In this document: positions 37,162 to 46,370 of the stretch, in pieces
Position numbering within the stretch: the stretch's first letter is position 1
Layout of the letters: every line of letters starts with the position of its first letter
Origin: Nocardia rosealba
GTDB taxonomy: Bacteria > Actinomycetota > Actinomycetes > Mycobacteriales > Mycobacteriaceae
NCBI RefSeq assembly: GCF_020216065.1
Contig: NZ_JAIWNA010000001.1
Coordinates: 124,001 to 188,000 of the forward strand
Direction of reading: 5' to 3'
Length of the DNA: 64,000 nt
Made by a program: the position numbers and the translations under genes
Notes under the pieces: model-generated
The model's input: the letters and a program-made list of their open reading frames with translations, nothing else
Database searches by the model: none
What the model was told of the DNA's origin: nothing

Positions 37162-38370
37162 ATGACCGGTCAGCATCGGATCGTCGTTCTCGGCGCGGGG
37201 TACGCGGGACTCGCGGCGGCCCGCCGTTTGGCCCGCACATCGCGTGACACGACGATCACCGTGGTCGATTCCCGCGCCGAGTTCGTCGAGCGTGTGCGGT
37301 TGCACCAGGAGGCGGCGGGGCAGCGGATCAAGCGCTGGGAGCTGCGGAAGTTGTTGGAGCGCAAGGGGGCAGAGTTCGTTCAGGCGAGAATCTCGGGCCT
37401 CGACCCCGTGACCAAGCAGGTTCACCTCGAGGAGCTTGCCGACTCGCCAGGGCGGCTGCTCGGCGGGGGCACCTCGGCGGGGCAGGCTCGCCGGTCCGGT
37501 CAGTGGTCGGGCGACGGCACGCCGGAAGGTGCTGGTCACCAGGCCTCGCACATCGGTGAATGGTCACTCGCCTACGACACGTTGGTCTACGCGCTCGGTA
37601 GCGCGGCCGATCGGTCGGGTGCGCCGGGCGTGGCCGATTACGCGCGGTCTGTCGCGACGCCCGAGGATGTGCGTGCCCTGCCCGAGGGGCGGGTCGTTGT
37701 GGTCGGCTCCGGGTCGACGGGCATCGAGCTGGCGGCGGAACTCGCCGAATCGCAACGGTATTCGGCGGTGACTCTGCTCGGCGCCGATGAGCCGGGCGCC
37801 TGGTTGTCGACGCAGGCCGTCGAGAGCATCCGCACCACGCTCACCCGGCTCGGGGTGGAGATCCGGTCGTCGGCGAAGGTCGTCGAGGTGCTGCCGACCG
37901 GTGTGCGGCTCGCCGACGACACCGTCATCGAAGCCGAATCAGTGGTCTGGACAGCTGGTTTCACCGTTCCCGATCTGGCTCGCCGCGCCGGTCTCGCGGT
38001 CGACGAACACGGCCGCATCCGGACCGACGCGACCCTGCGCTCGATCTCCCACCCCGACATCTACGCCGCCGGTGATGCGGCGCTGATCGCGGGGCCGGGC
38101 GATCGTCCGCTCCGAATGGCTTGTGCCACGGCTATTCCCGCAGGTGGTTACGTGGCCCGGGCGATTGTCGCCCGTGCCAAGGGTAGCGAGCCGGAGCCGA
38201 TGAACTTCCGCTACCAGCTCCAATGCCTCAGTCTCGGCCGCCACGATGCCGTCATCCAGGTGCTCAATGCCGACGACACTCCCGGAGGGCGCGTGATCCG
38301 GGGCCGCACCGGTGCGGTGGTGAAGGAACTGATCGTGCGCGGTGCCGGAATGGCGGTCGGCCTGCGCTGA
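37162..38370 (+). CDS. NAD(P)/FAD-dependent oxidoreductase, NDH-2-like
   Basis: 402 residues. FAD-binding 'RIVVLGAGYAGLAAARRLAR' starts at residue 6, the NAD site is 'RVVVVGSGSTGIELAAELAE', and the second FAD site is 'HPDIYAAGDAALI'. It belongs to the pyridine-nucleotide disulfide family without CxxC, close to type-II NADH dehydrogenases. Residues about 95-133 ('SPGRLLGGGTSAGQARRSGQ' and onward) are a low-complexity insertion not usual in the family, in frame. Being next to sigJ, it is the likely ECF41 target enzyme. Ribosome site GAGAGGAG is strong. Confidence 0.88.
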   Translation: MTGQHRIVVLGAGYAGLAAARRLARTSRDTTITVVDSRAEFVERVRLHQEAAGQRIKRWELRKLLERKGAEFVQARISGLDPVTKQVHLEELADSPGRLLGGGTSAGQARRSGQWSGDGTPEGAGHQASHIGEWSLAYDTLVYALGSAADRSGAPGVADYARSVATPEDVRALPEGRVVVVGSGSTGIELAAELAESQRYSAVTLLGADEPGAWLSTQAVESIRTTLTRLGVEIRSSAKVVEVLPTGVRLADDTVIEAESVVWTAGFTVPDLARRAGLAVDEHGRIRTDATLRSISHPDIYAAGDAALIAGPGDRPLRMACATAIPAGGYVARAIVARAKGSEPEPMNFRYQLQCLSLGRHDAVIQVLNADDTPGGRVIRGRTGAVVKELIVRGAGMAVGLR

Positions 38371-38390
38371 CAGCCGCAACCATCGCCAGG

Positions 38391-39656
38391 TCAGATGCTC
38401 GACGCTGAGGTCCTGCCGGCTCGGGTGTCGGCGCGCACGGCACTTCGCGCCACGGCGGTGATCCGCCGGACCCACGGGGCGAGGGCGATCAGGGTCAGTA
38501 GCGCGACCCACGGCAGGCGCCACCACCAGCGCAATTCGTAAGTGGCGGACGGTGGTTCGGTGACAAGGGGTCGGGCGGTGGACGACCAGGCGACGAAGGC
38601 GTCGCCGATCGGGACCAGGCCGAACGCATAACGTTTCGAGCTGGGCAGGTCGATCGGCAGGCCGAGTAGTTCACCTTCGGCGGCGAGGGCTCGGGCCAGG
38701 GCGTCGTCCCCGTTGACGCGGGCGGCGCCCTGGGAAACCACCGTGGCCGACAAGCTGATGCCCGCGATCAAAGGCCCCGAGTCCACATCACCGCTGCCGT
38801 CCACGCCGTGTGGGTATTCGCGTATCGCTGGACCGAAACCGCCAGGGTGCGAGAGGAATTCGGCACGGAACAGCGAGTACTGTGCTCGCGCGAATTCCGG
38901 ATCGATCTCCGGCAGGAACCGATGAATCACCGCCTGGGAGGTCGCCCTCGAGCCAGTGCTCGTCGAGCCGTCCACAGCGGAAACCTGGTGGGGGAGCAGT
39001 CCTGTGGATGGGTCGAGGCGCGACCGCGCGTGATCCAGCCACCGCTCGATCACCGCCGAATGCCGGGTGCCGAACAGCTTGTCGTGCAGACGAAGCGAGG
39101 CGATCGCGACCGTGGAGTCCACCGGCCACGCCTGCCCTCGGTACGCCTGCAGAAACGGAGTGCCGGACGCCGCGAACGCCTGCGCGATCTCCTGACTGTG
39201 CTCGGAGAACCGTTGAACCTGAGCGGAGTCCGACGAGTCGAGCGACAGAATCGCCCCGCGCAACCAGTTCGTCCACCCTGCCCAGAAGATCCCGTAGGCG
39301 GGTTGCAATTGCGGACTGAACACCGCCCGCCCCTCCTCGGATTCCAGTCGTGCAAGCGCCCACCGCGATTCGCGCACGGCCTGCGAGCGAAGTCCGGGCT
39401 CGGCGTGCGCAGCCTGCACCCAGGCCAGTCCGTAGAGCGCATTCGAGAACAGATGTCCCTCCGGAAACTGTTGCTGCGCTGCCGTATCGGCGCCGTCGTC
39501 CAGGGCCGCGCGCAGGAACGACAATTGCCGTTCCGTGGAGCCCGGTATTTCCCCGGCTCCCGGCTGTGGCAGTAGGAATCGTCCCGCCGCGATCAGGCAA
39601 CATGCGGTCACCACTACTCCCGCGACCCGCAGGATCCACCCCGAGATTCTCCCCAT
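38391..39656 (-). CDS. Membrane-anchored protein of unknown function
   Basis: 421 residues from ATG 39656 (GTG 39665 is an alternative). One N-terminal TM (about 8-26, 'VAGVVVTACCLIAAGRFLL') and one C-terminal TM (about 370-390, 'WWRLPWVALLTLIALAPWV') flank an outside domain of about 330 residues. That domain is helical, with Trp/Tyr-rich repeats such as 'FSNALYGLAWVQAAHAEPG', 'QPAYGIFWAGWTNWLRGAIL' and 'AYRGQAWPVDSTVAIASLRL'. This suggests an alpha/alpha-barrel, as in some glycosidases, but I do not recognise the family. It shares an operator-bearing region of 73 bp with the Clp-N/HTH gene. Confidence 0.7.
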   Translation of the reverse strand: MGRISGWILRVAGVVVTACCLIAAGRFLLPQPGAGEIPGSTERQLSFLRAALDDGADTAAQQQFPEGHLFSNALYGLAWVQAAHAEPGLRSQAVRESRWALARLESEEGRAVFSPQLQPAYGIFWAGWTNWLRGAILSLDSSDSAQVQRFSEHSQEIAQAFAASGTPFLQAYRGQAWPVDSTVAIASLRLHDKLFGTRHSAVIERWLDHARSRLDPSTGLLPHQVSAVDGSTSTGSRATSQAVIHRFLPEIDPEFARAQYSLFRAEFLSHPGGFGPAIREYPHGVDGSGDVDSGPLIAGISLSATVVSQGAARVNGDDALARALAAEGELLGLPIDLPSSKRYAFGLVPIGDAFVAWSSTARPLVTEPPSATYELRWWWRLPWVALLTLIALAPWVRRITAVARSAVRADTRAGRTSASSI

Positions 39657-39681
39657 ACCGCCCACTCTGCCATCAACGGAT

Positions 39682-39700
39682 CGTCAACCAAGGGTTGACG
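39682..39700. promoter_or_regulatory. Palindromic operator copy 1 (CGTCAAC-N5-GTTGACG)
   Basis: CGTCAACCAAGGGTTGACG, perfect 7-bp arms around 5 nt. The right arm contains TTGACG (39695-39700), a -35-like hexamer placed 17 bp before TAGAGT (39718-39723). Occupation by a repressor would block the -35. Copy 2 is 28 bp downstream. Confidence 0.7.
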
Positions 39701-39709
39701 AAGCGGTAT

Positions 39710-39728
39710 CGTCAACTTAGAGTTGACG
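39710..39728. promoter_or_regulatory. Palindromic operator copy 2 (CGTCAAC-N5-GTTGACG)
   Basis: CGTCAACTTAGAGTTGACG, the same arms as copy 1. It covers the -10-like TAGAGT and ends one base before the ATG at 39730. The inferred transcription start is at or next to the ATG, so the mRNA is probably leaderless and no Shine-Dalgarno site exists. Confidence 0.7.
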
Positions 39729-39729
39729 C

Positions 39730-40458
39730 ATGAGCACGCCGAACATCCGCCTCGACGATCTGATCGACGGCATCAAGAAGGCCCGTCCCGACAATGTCCT
39801 CGAACAGCTCTCCGACGCCGTGGTCGTCGGAGACCACATGGGCGAGGTCGCCGACCACCTCATCGGCCACTTCGTCGACCAAGCCCGCCGCTCCGGCGCC
39901 TCCTGGACCGACATCGGCGCCAGCATGGGCGTCAGCAAGCAGGCCGCGCAGAAGCGTTTCGTTCCCAAACAGCCCGGCGACGCCGCCGCCATGGACCCGC
40001 AGGCCGGGTTCGCCAAGTTCACCCCGCGTGCGCGGCAGGTCGTCGTCGACGCGCAGGAATCGGCGCGCACGGCGGGCAACGACCAGATCACCCTCGGGCA
40101 TCTGATCCTGGCCCTCATCGGCCAGTCCGAAGGTCTCGCGGCCAAGGCGATCGAGGCCCGCGGTGTCGAACTCGGCGCTGTTCGCCAAGCGGCCACCGCG
40201 GGGCTGCCCGGCGCCGCGGACGAGGTGCCCGCACTCATCCCCTTCGACGGGGAAACAAAGAAGGTGCTGGAGCTGACGTTTCGCGAGGCTCTTCGCCTCG
40301 GCCACAACTACATCGGCACCGAGCACATCCTGCTCGCGCTGCTCGAGCACGAGAACGGCTCGGGCGTGCTCAGTGACCTCGGCCTGGACAAGGCTGTTGT
40401 AGAGGCCGACCTCGTCGCATTGCTCGAACAGTTCCTCGCCGCCAAGGGTGATTCCTGA
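39730..40458 (+). CDS. HTH - Clp N-terminal domain regulator-like protein
   Basis: 242 residues. Residues about 1-80 are helical with an HTH of sigma-r4 type, 'SGASWTDIGASMGVSKQAAQ'. Residues about 90-240 hold two Clp-N repeats, 'FTPRARQVVVDAQESARTAG' with 'LGHLILALI', and 'VLELTFREALRLGHNYIGTE' with 'HILLALLEHENGSGVL'. There is no AAA domain, so it cannot act as an unfoldase. It may bind ClpC/ClpP clients or adaptors with the Clp-N part and DNA with the HTH. The tandem operators at its own start suggest autoregulation. Confidence 0.85.
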   Translation: MSTPNIRLDDLIDGIKKARPDNVLEQLSDAVVVGDHMGEVADHLIGHFVDQARRSGASWTDIGASMGVSKQAAQKRFVPKQPGDAAAMDPQAGFAKFTPRARQVVVDAQESARTAGNDQITLGHLILALIGQSEGLAAKAIEARGVELGAVRQAATAGLPGAADEVPALIPFDGETKKVLELTFREALRLGHNYIGTEHILLALLEHENGSGVLSDLGLDKAVVEADLVALLEQFLAAKGDS

Positions 40459-40501
40459 CCGTCGGTCGTCTCCGGTGCGGTGCGCCCGTGCCGGAGGCGA
40501 C

Positions 40502-40528
40502 CTTGCACTCTCGTCACCCGAGTGCTAA
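40502..40528. promoter_or_regulatory. CIRCE element 1 upstream of groEL2
   Basis: CTTGCACTC, 9 nt, GAGTGCTAA. It matches the HrcA operator TTAGCACTC-N9-GAGTGCTAA with two changes in the left arm. It is about 175 bp before the groEL2 start. Confidence 0.9.
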
Positions 40529-40536
40529 AAATGGCT

Positions 40537-40563
40537 TTGGCACTCACGTCTGTTGAGTGCCAG
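40537..40563. promoter_or_regulatory. CIRCE element 2 upstream of groEL2
   Basis: TTGGCACTC, 9 nt, GAGTGCCAG. The core GCACTC/GAGTGC is intact. The two elements are 8 bp apart, a double HrcA site as in other actinobacterial groEL genes. The leader from here to the ATG is about 140 nt. Confidence 0.88.
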
Positions 40564-40576
40564 GTCGGGACGGTGA

Positions 40577-42325
<1,749 letters not shown>

Positions 42326-42355
42326 TCGGTTGATCAGCTAGTTCTACAAGTCCAC

Positions 42356-42389
42356 GAAGGCCGGTCCACTCTCGAGTGGACCGGCCTTC
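42356..42389. terminator. Strong terminator hairpin after groEL2
   Basis: A perfect 16-bp inverted repeat (GAAGGCCGGTCCACTC, 2 nt, GAGTGGACCGGCCTTC), 31 bp after the groEL2 stop. No U-tract, GC-rich stem. It may also stop transcription from the minus-strand gene ending at 42503. Confidence 0.9.
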
Positions 42390-42502
42390 GGTCTGTCCGA
42401 CAGGAGCATGAAGTGGCGTTCGCCCGTCATCCGGCGAGTAGTCAGGCGCGACCGATGAGCAGGCGAAGGCAAAACGCCGATCGTGCCTGCGAGTAGTCCG
42501 AT

Positions 42503-43324
42503 CTAGCCGACAGGCGTCAGGCGGAGGCGCTCGGCGAGTTCGTTGAAGATGTAGAAGTTGGGGATGGTGTTGACGGGGGCGAGCGACATCCACATGCCTG
42601 CGACTTTGAGGCGGATGTGGCCGCTGCGGGCGTCGATGAGTTGGATGTTGGTCCAGGGGAAGTGTTCGCCCTTGTAGGTGAGGGCGTCGAGGGAGAGGCC
42701 GAGGTCGCCGAAGTTCACGGTTTCGCCGTTGTCGATGGCGGCCACCGCCAGGGGGAGTTGGGTTGCGGTGACAGCGGATTGGATGGCGCGTGCCCATTCG
42801 CGGGCGCGGGCGAAGCCCTCTTCGTCTATTTCGGCGCGGCCCGCGGGACCGGTGAGTTCGAGGCGGTAGGCGACGGGAACGGTGTCGTGGAAGGGGATTT
42901 CCTCCTGCCGCACCTCGGTGGTGTCCCACCGGAAGCCGGCGACGCGCTGACCCGAGTGGTACACCGTGACCCCGTATTCGAACAGGTCGATGCGGGCGGC
43001 GCGGTTCTGCCGGTTGATGATTCCGCGCCGGAAGGCGAGCATCACCGGGACCGCGGCGATCATGAGCAGTGCGATGGCACCGGGCCACGCGCCGACGATC
43101 AGGCAGATCACCCCGATGAACGCGATGCAGCCCGCGACGATGCCGCACCCGCGCACGAAGGTGTCGTCGGCCGGAGTGGCCAGGAAGGTGTCGCGGTGCG
43201 CACCGAGCTGCTGGTACTCCGCCATGAGGTGTATCAGCTGGGTCAGGGGCACGGGGTGGCGAGCCTCGGCTACGGTCTCCGGCCTGTTCGGAGTGATCAC
43301 TTGTCCCTCCATGAGGCGTTTCAT
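42503..43324 (-). CDS. Membrane protein with PH-like domain, function unknown
   Basis: 273 residues from ATG 43324 (ATG 43312 is possible; neither has a strong ribosome site, and the frame stays open to 43594). Two adjacent TM helices (about 43-85, 'GCGIVAGCIAFIGVICLIVG' and 'AIALLMIAAVPVMLAF') are followed by a cytosolic region with 'IDLFEYGVTVYHSGQRVAGF' and 'RWDTTEVRQEEIPFHDT', typical of the bacterial PH-like proteins of actinobacteria. The C-terminal 'FYIFNELAERLRLTPVG' is a helix. No catalytic residue is seen. Confidence 0.7.
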   Translation of the reverse strand: MKRLMEGQVITPNRPETVAEARHPVPLTQLIHLMAEYQQLGAHRDTFLATPADDTFVRGCGIVAGCIAFIGVICLIVGAWPGAIALLMIAAVPVMLAFRRGIINRQNRAARIDLFEYGVTVYHSGQRVAGFRWDTTEVRQEEIPFHDTVPVAYRLELTGPAGRAEIDEEGFARAREWARAIQSAVTATQLPLAVAAIDNGETVNFGDLGLSLDALTYKGEHFPWTNIQLIDARSGHIRLKVAGMWMSLAPVNTIPNFYIFNELAERLRLTPVG

Positions 43325-43407
43325 CCGCGGCGAAGCGTATTCGACCGGCGCGGATAACGCCACCTGTAGGGCGCTCGGAATCCGCCCACGACCGGCCTGG
43401 ACACTCT

Positions 43408-43425
43408 CCATACGCATGCGTATGG
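43408..43425. promoter_or_regulatory. Perfect 18-bp palindrome, candidate operator
   Basis: CCATACGCATGCGTATGG is fully self-complementary and lies 33 bp before the SRPBCC gene at 43459 and 83 bp before the minus-strand membrane gene. The size suits a TetR dimer. The TetR gene at 43951-44511 is the nearest candidate ligand. Confidence 0.5.
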
Positions 43426-43458
43426 TTTGAGCAGGGGAACCGCTGAGAGGTTGGATGA

Positions 43459-43950
43459 ATGATCCGCAACATTCACGAGCGAACAATTCAGGCACCGGCC
43501 GCACAGGTCGGCGAACTGCTCGATAAAGTAGCGATTGCGGGAAACCCGTTGTGGCCCAGCGAGAAATGGCCACCGCTGGAGCTGGACGGCCCACTGGCCG
43601 AAGGCGCGACAGGCGGCCACGGTTCCACTCTCTACACCTGCACCGCCTACCGCCCAGGTGAATTCGTCGAGTTCACCTTCCCGCCCGGTTTCATGCTCGA
43701 AGGCACCCACACCTTCGAGGTGATCGGCAAAGGCACGTCAAGCGCCCTGCGCCATGTGATCTCGGCCGAAACCCGTGGCGTATCCGGATTCCTGGGCTGG
43801 CACCTCGCCATTCGTCCGCTGCACGACGCCTTGCTCGAGGAACTGCTCGACAACGCCGAAACCGCCGCCGGCACCCCGCCCGCGCCGTACCGCCGGCCAC
43901 TGCGCGCCCGGCTGCTCTACTGGACTTTCGTCAAGCTCGGCCTCGACTGA
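43459..43950 (+). CDS. SRPBCC-family protein
   Basis: 163 residues. START/polyketide-cyclase-like helix-grip pattern: 'TIQAPAAQVGELLDKVAIAG', 'LYTCTAYRPGEFVEFTFPPG' and the long C-terminal helix 'HDALLEELLDNAETA'. It is predicted to bind a hydrophobic ligand; no enzyme activity can be assigned. GAGAGG lies 9 nt before the ATG. It ends exactly where the convergent TetR gene ends (43950/43951), suggesting long association. The 18-bp palindrome sits at its promoter. Confidence 0.78.
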   Translation: MIRNIHERTIQAPAAQVGELLDKVAIAGNPLWPSEKWPPLELDGPLAEGATGGHGSTLYTCTAYRPGEFVEFTFPPGFMLEGTHTFEVIGKGTSSALRHVISAETRGVSGFLGWHLAIRPLHDALLEELLDNAETAAGTPPAPYRRPLRARLLYWTFVKLGLD

Positions 43951-44511
43951 CTACATCAGCCGTTCGAGAATCGAATCGACCAATTCGCTGGTGGCGGGCA
44001 GGCTTTCGGGAGAAACGCGCGCCAGCTGATTGATCCCGTGATAGATACCGACGGCCACCGCCGCCCGCGTATCCGCCTGCTCAGCGGCCACTCCGAGCAG
44101 ACGCAACTGCGCGGCCACGTACTCGATCCGCCGCGCGGCGACCCGTCGCATGGCAGCGGCGACCGCGGGCTGGTCGATGGCGGCCAGCAACGCCAGTTCC
44201 TCCCGGCCTTCGGTGGCGTAGTCGATGACATCGGTGAACAGCACCCGCAGCCGCTGCGCGGGGTCGGTGAGCTTCTCGAGCGCGGCGATCACCTCGTCGG
44301 TGCCCTCACGTTCCCAGTGCGCGAGGACGGCGTCGACGAGCGCCGGGCGGTCTTTGAAGTGCCAGTAGAAGCTGCCCTTGGTGGCGCCGAGACGTTTGGC
44401 GAGCGGTTCCACAGCCACGCCGGCGAGACCGTTCTCGCCGAGGGCGACGATCGCGGCGGCGACCCAGTCGTCGGCGCTGAGCCTGCGAGCGGAGGGTGAC
44501 TTCACAGCCAT
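43951..44511 (-). CDS. TetR-family transcriptional regulator
   Basis: 186 residues. HTH 'GENGLAGVAVEPLAKRLGAT' with 'KGSFYWHFKDRPALVDAVLA' (residues about 20-65) is typical TetR. The ligand-binding part is helical and unassigned. It converges on the SRPBCC gene and is separated by 29 bp from the divergent alpha/beta hydrolase gene (44541), so it may control the hydrolase, the SRPBCC gene, or both. Confidence 0.9.
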   Translation of the reverse strand: MAVKSPSARRLSADDWVAAAIVALGENGLAGVAVEPLAKRLGATKGSFYWHFKDRPALVDAVLAHWEREGTDEVIAALEKLTDPAQRLRVLFTDVIDYATEGREELALLAAIDQPAVAAAMRRVAARRIEYVAAQLRLLGVAAEQADTRAAVAVGIYHGINQLARVSPESLPATSELVDSILERLM

Positions 44512-44540
44512 ACGCTATCGAATGGCCGCGCTAGGCTCGA

Positions 44541-45317
44541 GTGGTGGAGTTTGTCGACGAAGGCGCGGGCCCGGCGATCGTGTGCGTGCACGGAATCCCG
44601 GGTTCGGTCGACTGGTTCGGCGCGGCCGCCGAGCGGCTGACTCCCCGTTTCCGGGTGATCCGGGTGGACCTTCGCGCCGCGCCGGAGGATTTCGCCGCCC
44701 CGGCCAGATCAGCGCCCATCGCGGCCCTGCTCGAGGAACTCGACCTGACCGACGTGACGGTGGTCGGCCATTCGTTCGGCGCGGAGATCGCCCTCGAGCT
44801 GGCAGCGCTGCCCCGTGTGGCACGCGCGGTGGTGGTCGGGCAGAGCCCGGACTACACGGCCGCGCGGATTCCGGGGTTCGCCCGGTGGGTGGTCCGCCCG
44901 TGGTCGGTGCGGCTCGCGCAGCGCTGGACGCCCGGTTTCGTGATCCGCCAAGGCAATCGGACCTTGTTCGCGCCGCGGTTCCGCTACGCGTCGGTGCCCG
45001 GCCTCGCCGAGGCGGTCGTGCGCGACTTCCGGTCGGCCGCGCCGACGGGCCTGGCCTATGCCGTCGGTGCCCGCGCCGACGACTTCGCCGCCCGGCCGCT
45101 CGACGCCAGGGTGGCGGCGCTGGACGTACCGGTGCTCGCCGTGCACGGCCGCCACGACCACCTCTACGACGCCACCGCCACCCTCGCCCGTTTCGCCGCC
45201 GCCGGGGCGCGCACGCATCTGGTCGAGCACGCGGGGCATTCCCCGCAGGTCGAACAGCCGGACGAATTCGTCACTGTGCTGGAGGAATTCGTGCGGTCAG
45301 AACCCGTCGATCGCTGA
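44541..45317 (+). CDS. Alpha/beta-fold hydrolase
   Basis: 258 residues from GTG 44541 (the next GTG at 44544 is equivalent). Oxyanion region 'AIVCVHGIPGSVDWFG', nucleophile elbow 'VVGHSFGAEIALE' (Ser), acid 'VLAVHGRHDHLYDA' (Asp), and His in 'LVEHAGHSPQVEQPDEF'. It is a complete soluble hydrolase of unknown substrate (ester, epoxide or haloalkane types share this fold). It is divergent from the TetR gene, which is the usual arrangement for an inducible hydrolase. Its end overlaps the convergent lipoprotein gene by 21 bp. Confidence 0.88.
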   Translation: MVEFVDEGAGPAIVCVHGIPGSVDWFGAAAERLTPRFRVIRVDLRAAPEDFAAPARSAPIAALLEELDLTDVTVVGHSFGAEIALELAALPRVARAVVVGQSPDYTAARIPGFARWVVRPWSVRLAQRWTPGFVIRQGNRTLFAPRFRYASVPGLAEAVVRDFRSAAPTGLAYAVGARADDFAARPLDARVAALDVPVLAVHGRHDHLYDATATLARFAAAGARTHLVEHAGHSPQVEQPDEFVTVLEEFVRSEPVDR

Positions 45318-46256
45318 CACCACGAACGGCCCCGGCTTCTCGTCTGTGCCCATCGGGCCGCCCTTGTCGAACTGAGACGACACGATCAGCGCCCGGTCCC
45401 CAGAGTGCACCATCGTGGTGGGGATGCTCAGGGCGGGATCGTGGAATTCGCGTTCCCGCGTGGCCGCGCCGCCGTGGTCGGTGACGGTCCAGCGGCTGAT
45501 GGTGTTGTCGGTGTTGTGCACCACCCACAGCGTGTCGCTGCGCAGTTCCAGGCCGTCGCCGTTGCGCACGGTGCCGCCGGTCAGTGCCACCTTGCGAATC
45601 GGCTCGGCGCCGGTGAGGTCGATCCGGTACAGCTCGCCCGCCGACATCGCGACGACGAGCAGGTAGGTGCCTGCCTCGTCGGCGACGATCCCGTTGAGTT
45701 CGAAGGTCTTCGGGTCGCGTGGTCCGAGCACCGGTGCGAGGTCGGCGGCGACGGTCAGTTCGCCCCGGCCTTCGGTGGTGTGCGTGAGGGTGGCGCGGTA
45801 GACGACATTGCGGATGCTGTCGGTGAGGTAGGCGCTGCCGTCGGCGCCGAAGGCGAGGTCGTTGACGAAGCGCGGTCGGGTGTCCGGGACATCGAATCGA
45901 GCGAGCAGGGCCCGAGAACCGGTGTCGTACACCATGACTCCCGCGGTCGAGTCGATCACCCACAGCCTGCCGTCGCGGTCCACCCGTAGTCCGTTGGTTG
46001 TCTTGCGGCCGTCGGCGCCTGCCGGGAGGAATACCTCGGCCGTCGCCGTGTCCGCTCCCGCGCGGAACACGGTGCCGTCGGCGTAGGAGCCGACATAGGT
46101 GGTTCCGGTGCGTGGATCGAGCGCGATGCCCTCGGGATAGACGGCCGCGCCCGGCAGTCCATATGCGGTGCTCAGGACGGGTGACGCGGCCGGGTCGTCG
46201 GTACCGCAGGCGGTGAGCGCGAGGCAGGCGACGGCCATCGCGAGGGTCCTGATCAT
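45297..46256 (-). CDS. SMP-30/gluconolactonase-like beta-propeller lipoprotein
   Basis: 319 residues. Signal peptide with lipobox 'LALTAC' (Cys17). The mature domain is a six-bladed propeller: repeated 'GIALDPRTGTTYVGSYADGT', 'GLRVDRDGRLWVIDSTAGVM' and 'DLAFGADGSAYLTDSIRNVV', with 'ELNGIVADEAGTYLLVV'. SMP-30 lactonases bind a metal in the centre (Glu, Asn, Asp), and suitable Asn residues are visible. It may hydrolyse a lactone at the cell surface or simply bind. It is divergent from a MarR gene, 114 bp away, which probably regulates it. Confidence 0.78.
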   Translation of the reverse strand: MIRTLAMAVACLALTACGTDDPAASPVLSTAYGLPGAAVYPEGIALDPRTGTTYVGSYADGTVFRAGADTATAEVFLPAGADGRKTTNGLRVDRDGRLWVIDSTAGVMVYDTGSRALLARFDVPDTRPRFVNDLAFGADGSAYLTDSIRNVVYRATLTHTTEGRGELTVAADLAPVLGPRDPKTFELNGIVADEAGTYLLVVAMSAGELYRIDLTGAEPIRKVALTGGTVRNGDGLELRSDTLWVVHNTDNTISRWTVTDHGGAATREREFHDPALSIPTTMVHSGDRALIVSSQFDKGGPMGTDEKPGPFVVSAIDGF

Positions 46257-46311
46257 GGTTAAGCCTCTCGTTCACGTAATGCAATACATCATCAAACGAG
46301 CAGAAATGTAG

Positions 46312-46325
46312 ATTAGAGTTCTAAT
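46312..46325. promoter_or_regulatory. Candidate MarR operator
   Basis: ATTAGA-GT-TCTAAT (6-bp arms) lies in an unusually AT-rich stretch between the divergent lipoprotein and MarR genes. It is 45 bp before the chosen MarR start, a position suited to autoregulation. Confidence 0.4.
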
Positions 46326-46370
46326 GTTCGTCAAGGGTGATACTTCGAAATGGGCGGATACCATGCAGCC

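Noticed and set aside
42406-42462. Short Arg-rich peptide frame (ATG with CAGGAG upstream) after groEL2
   Set aside because: Only 16 residues, no flanking signals beyond the Shine-Dalgarno-like sequence, and it follows a terminator; likely chance.
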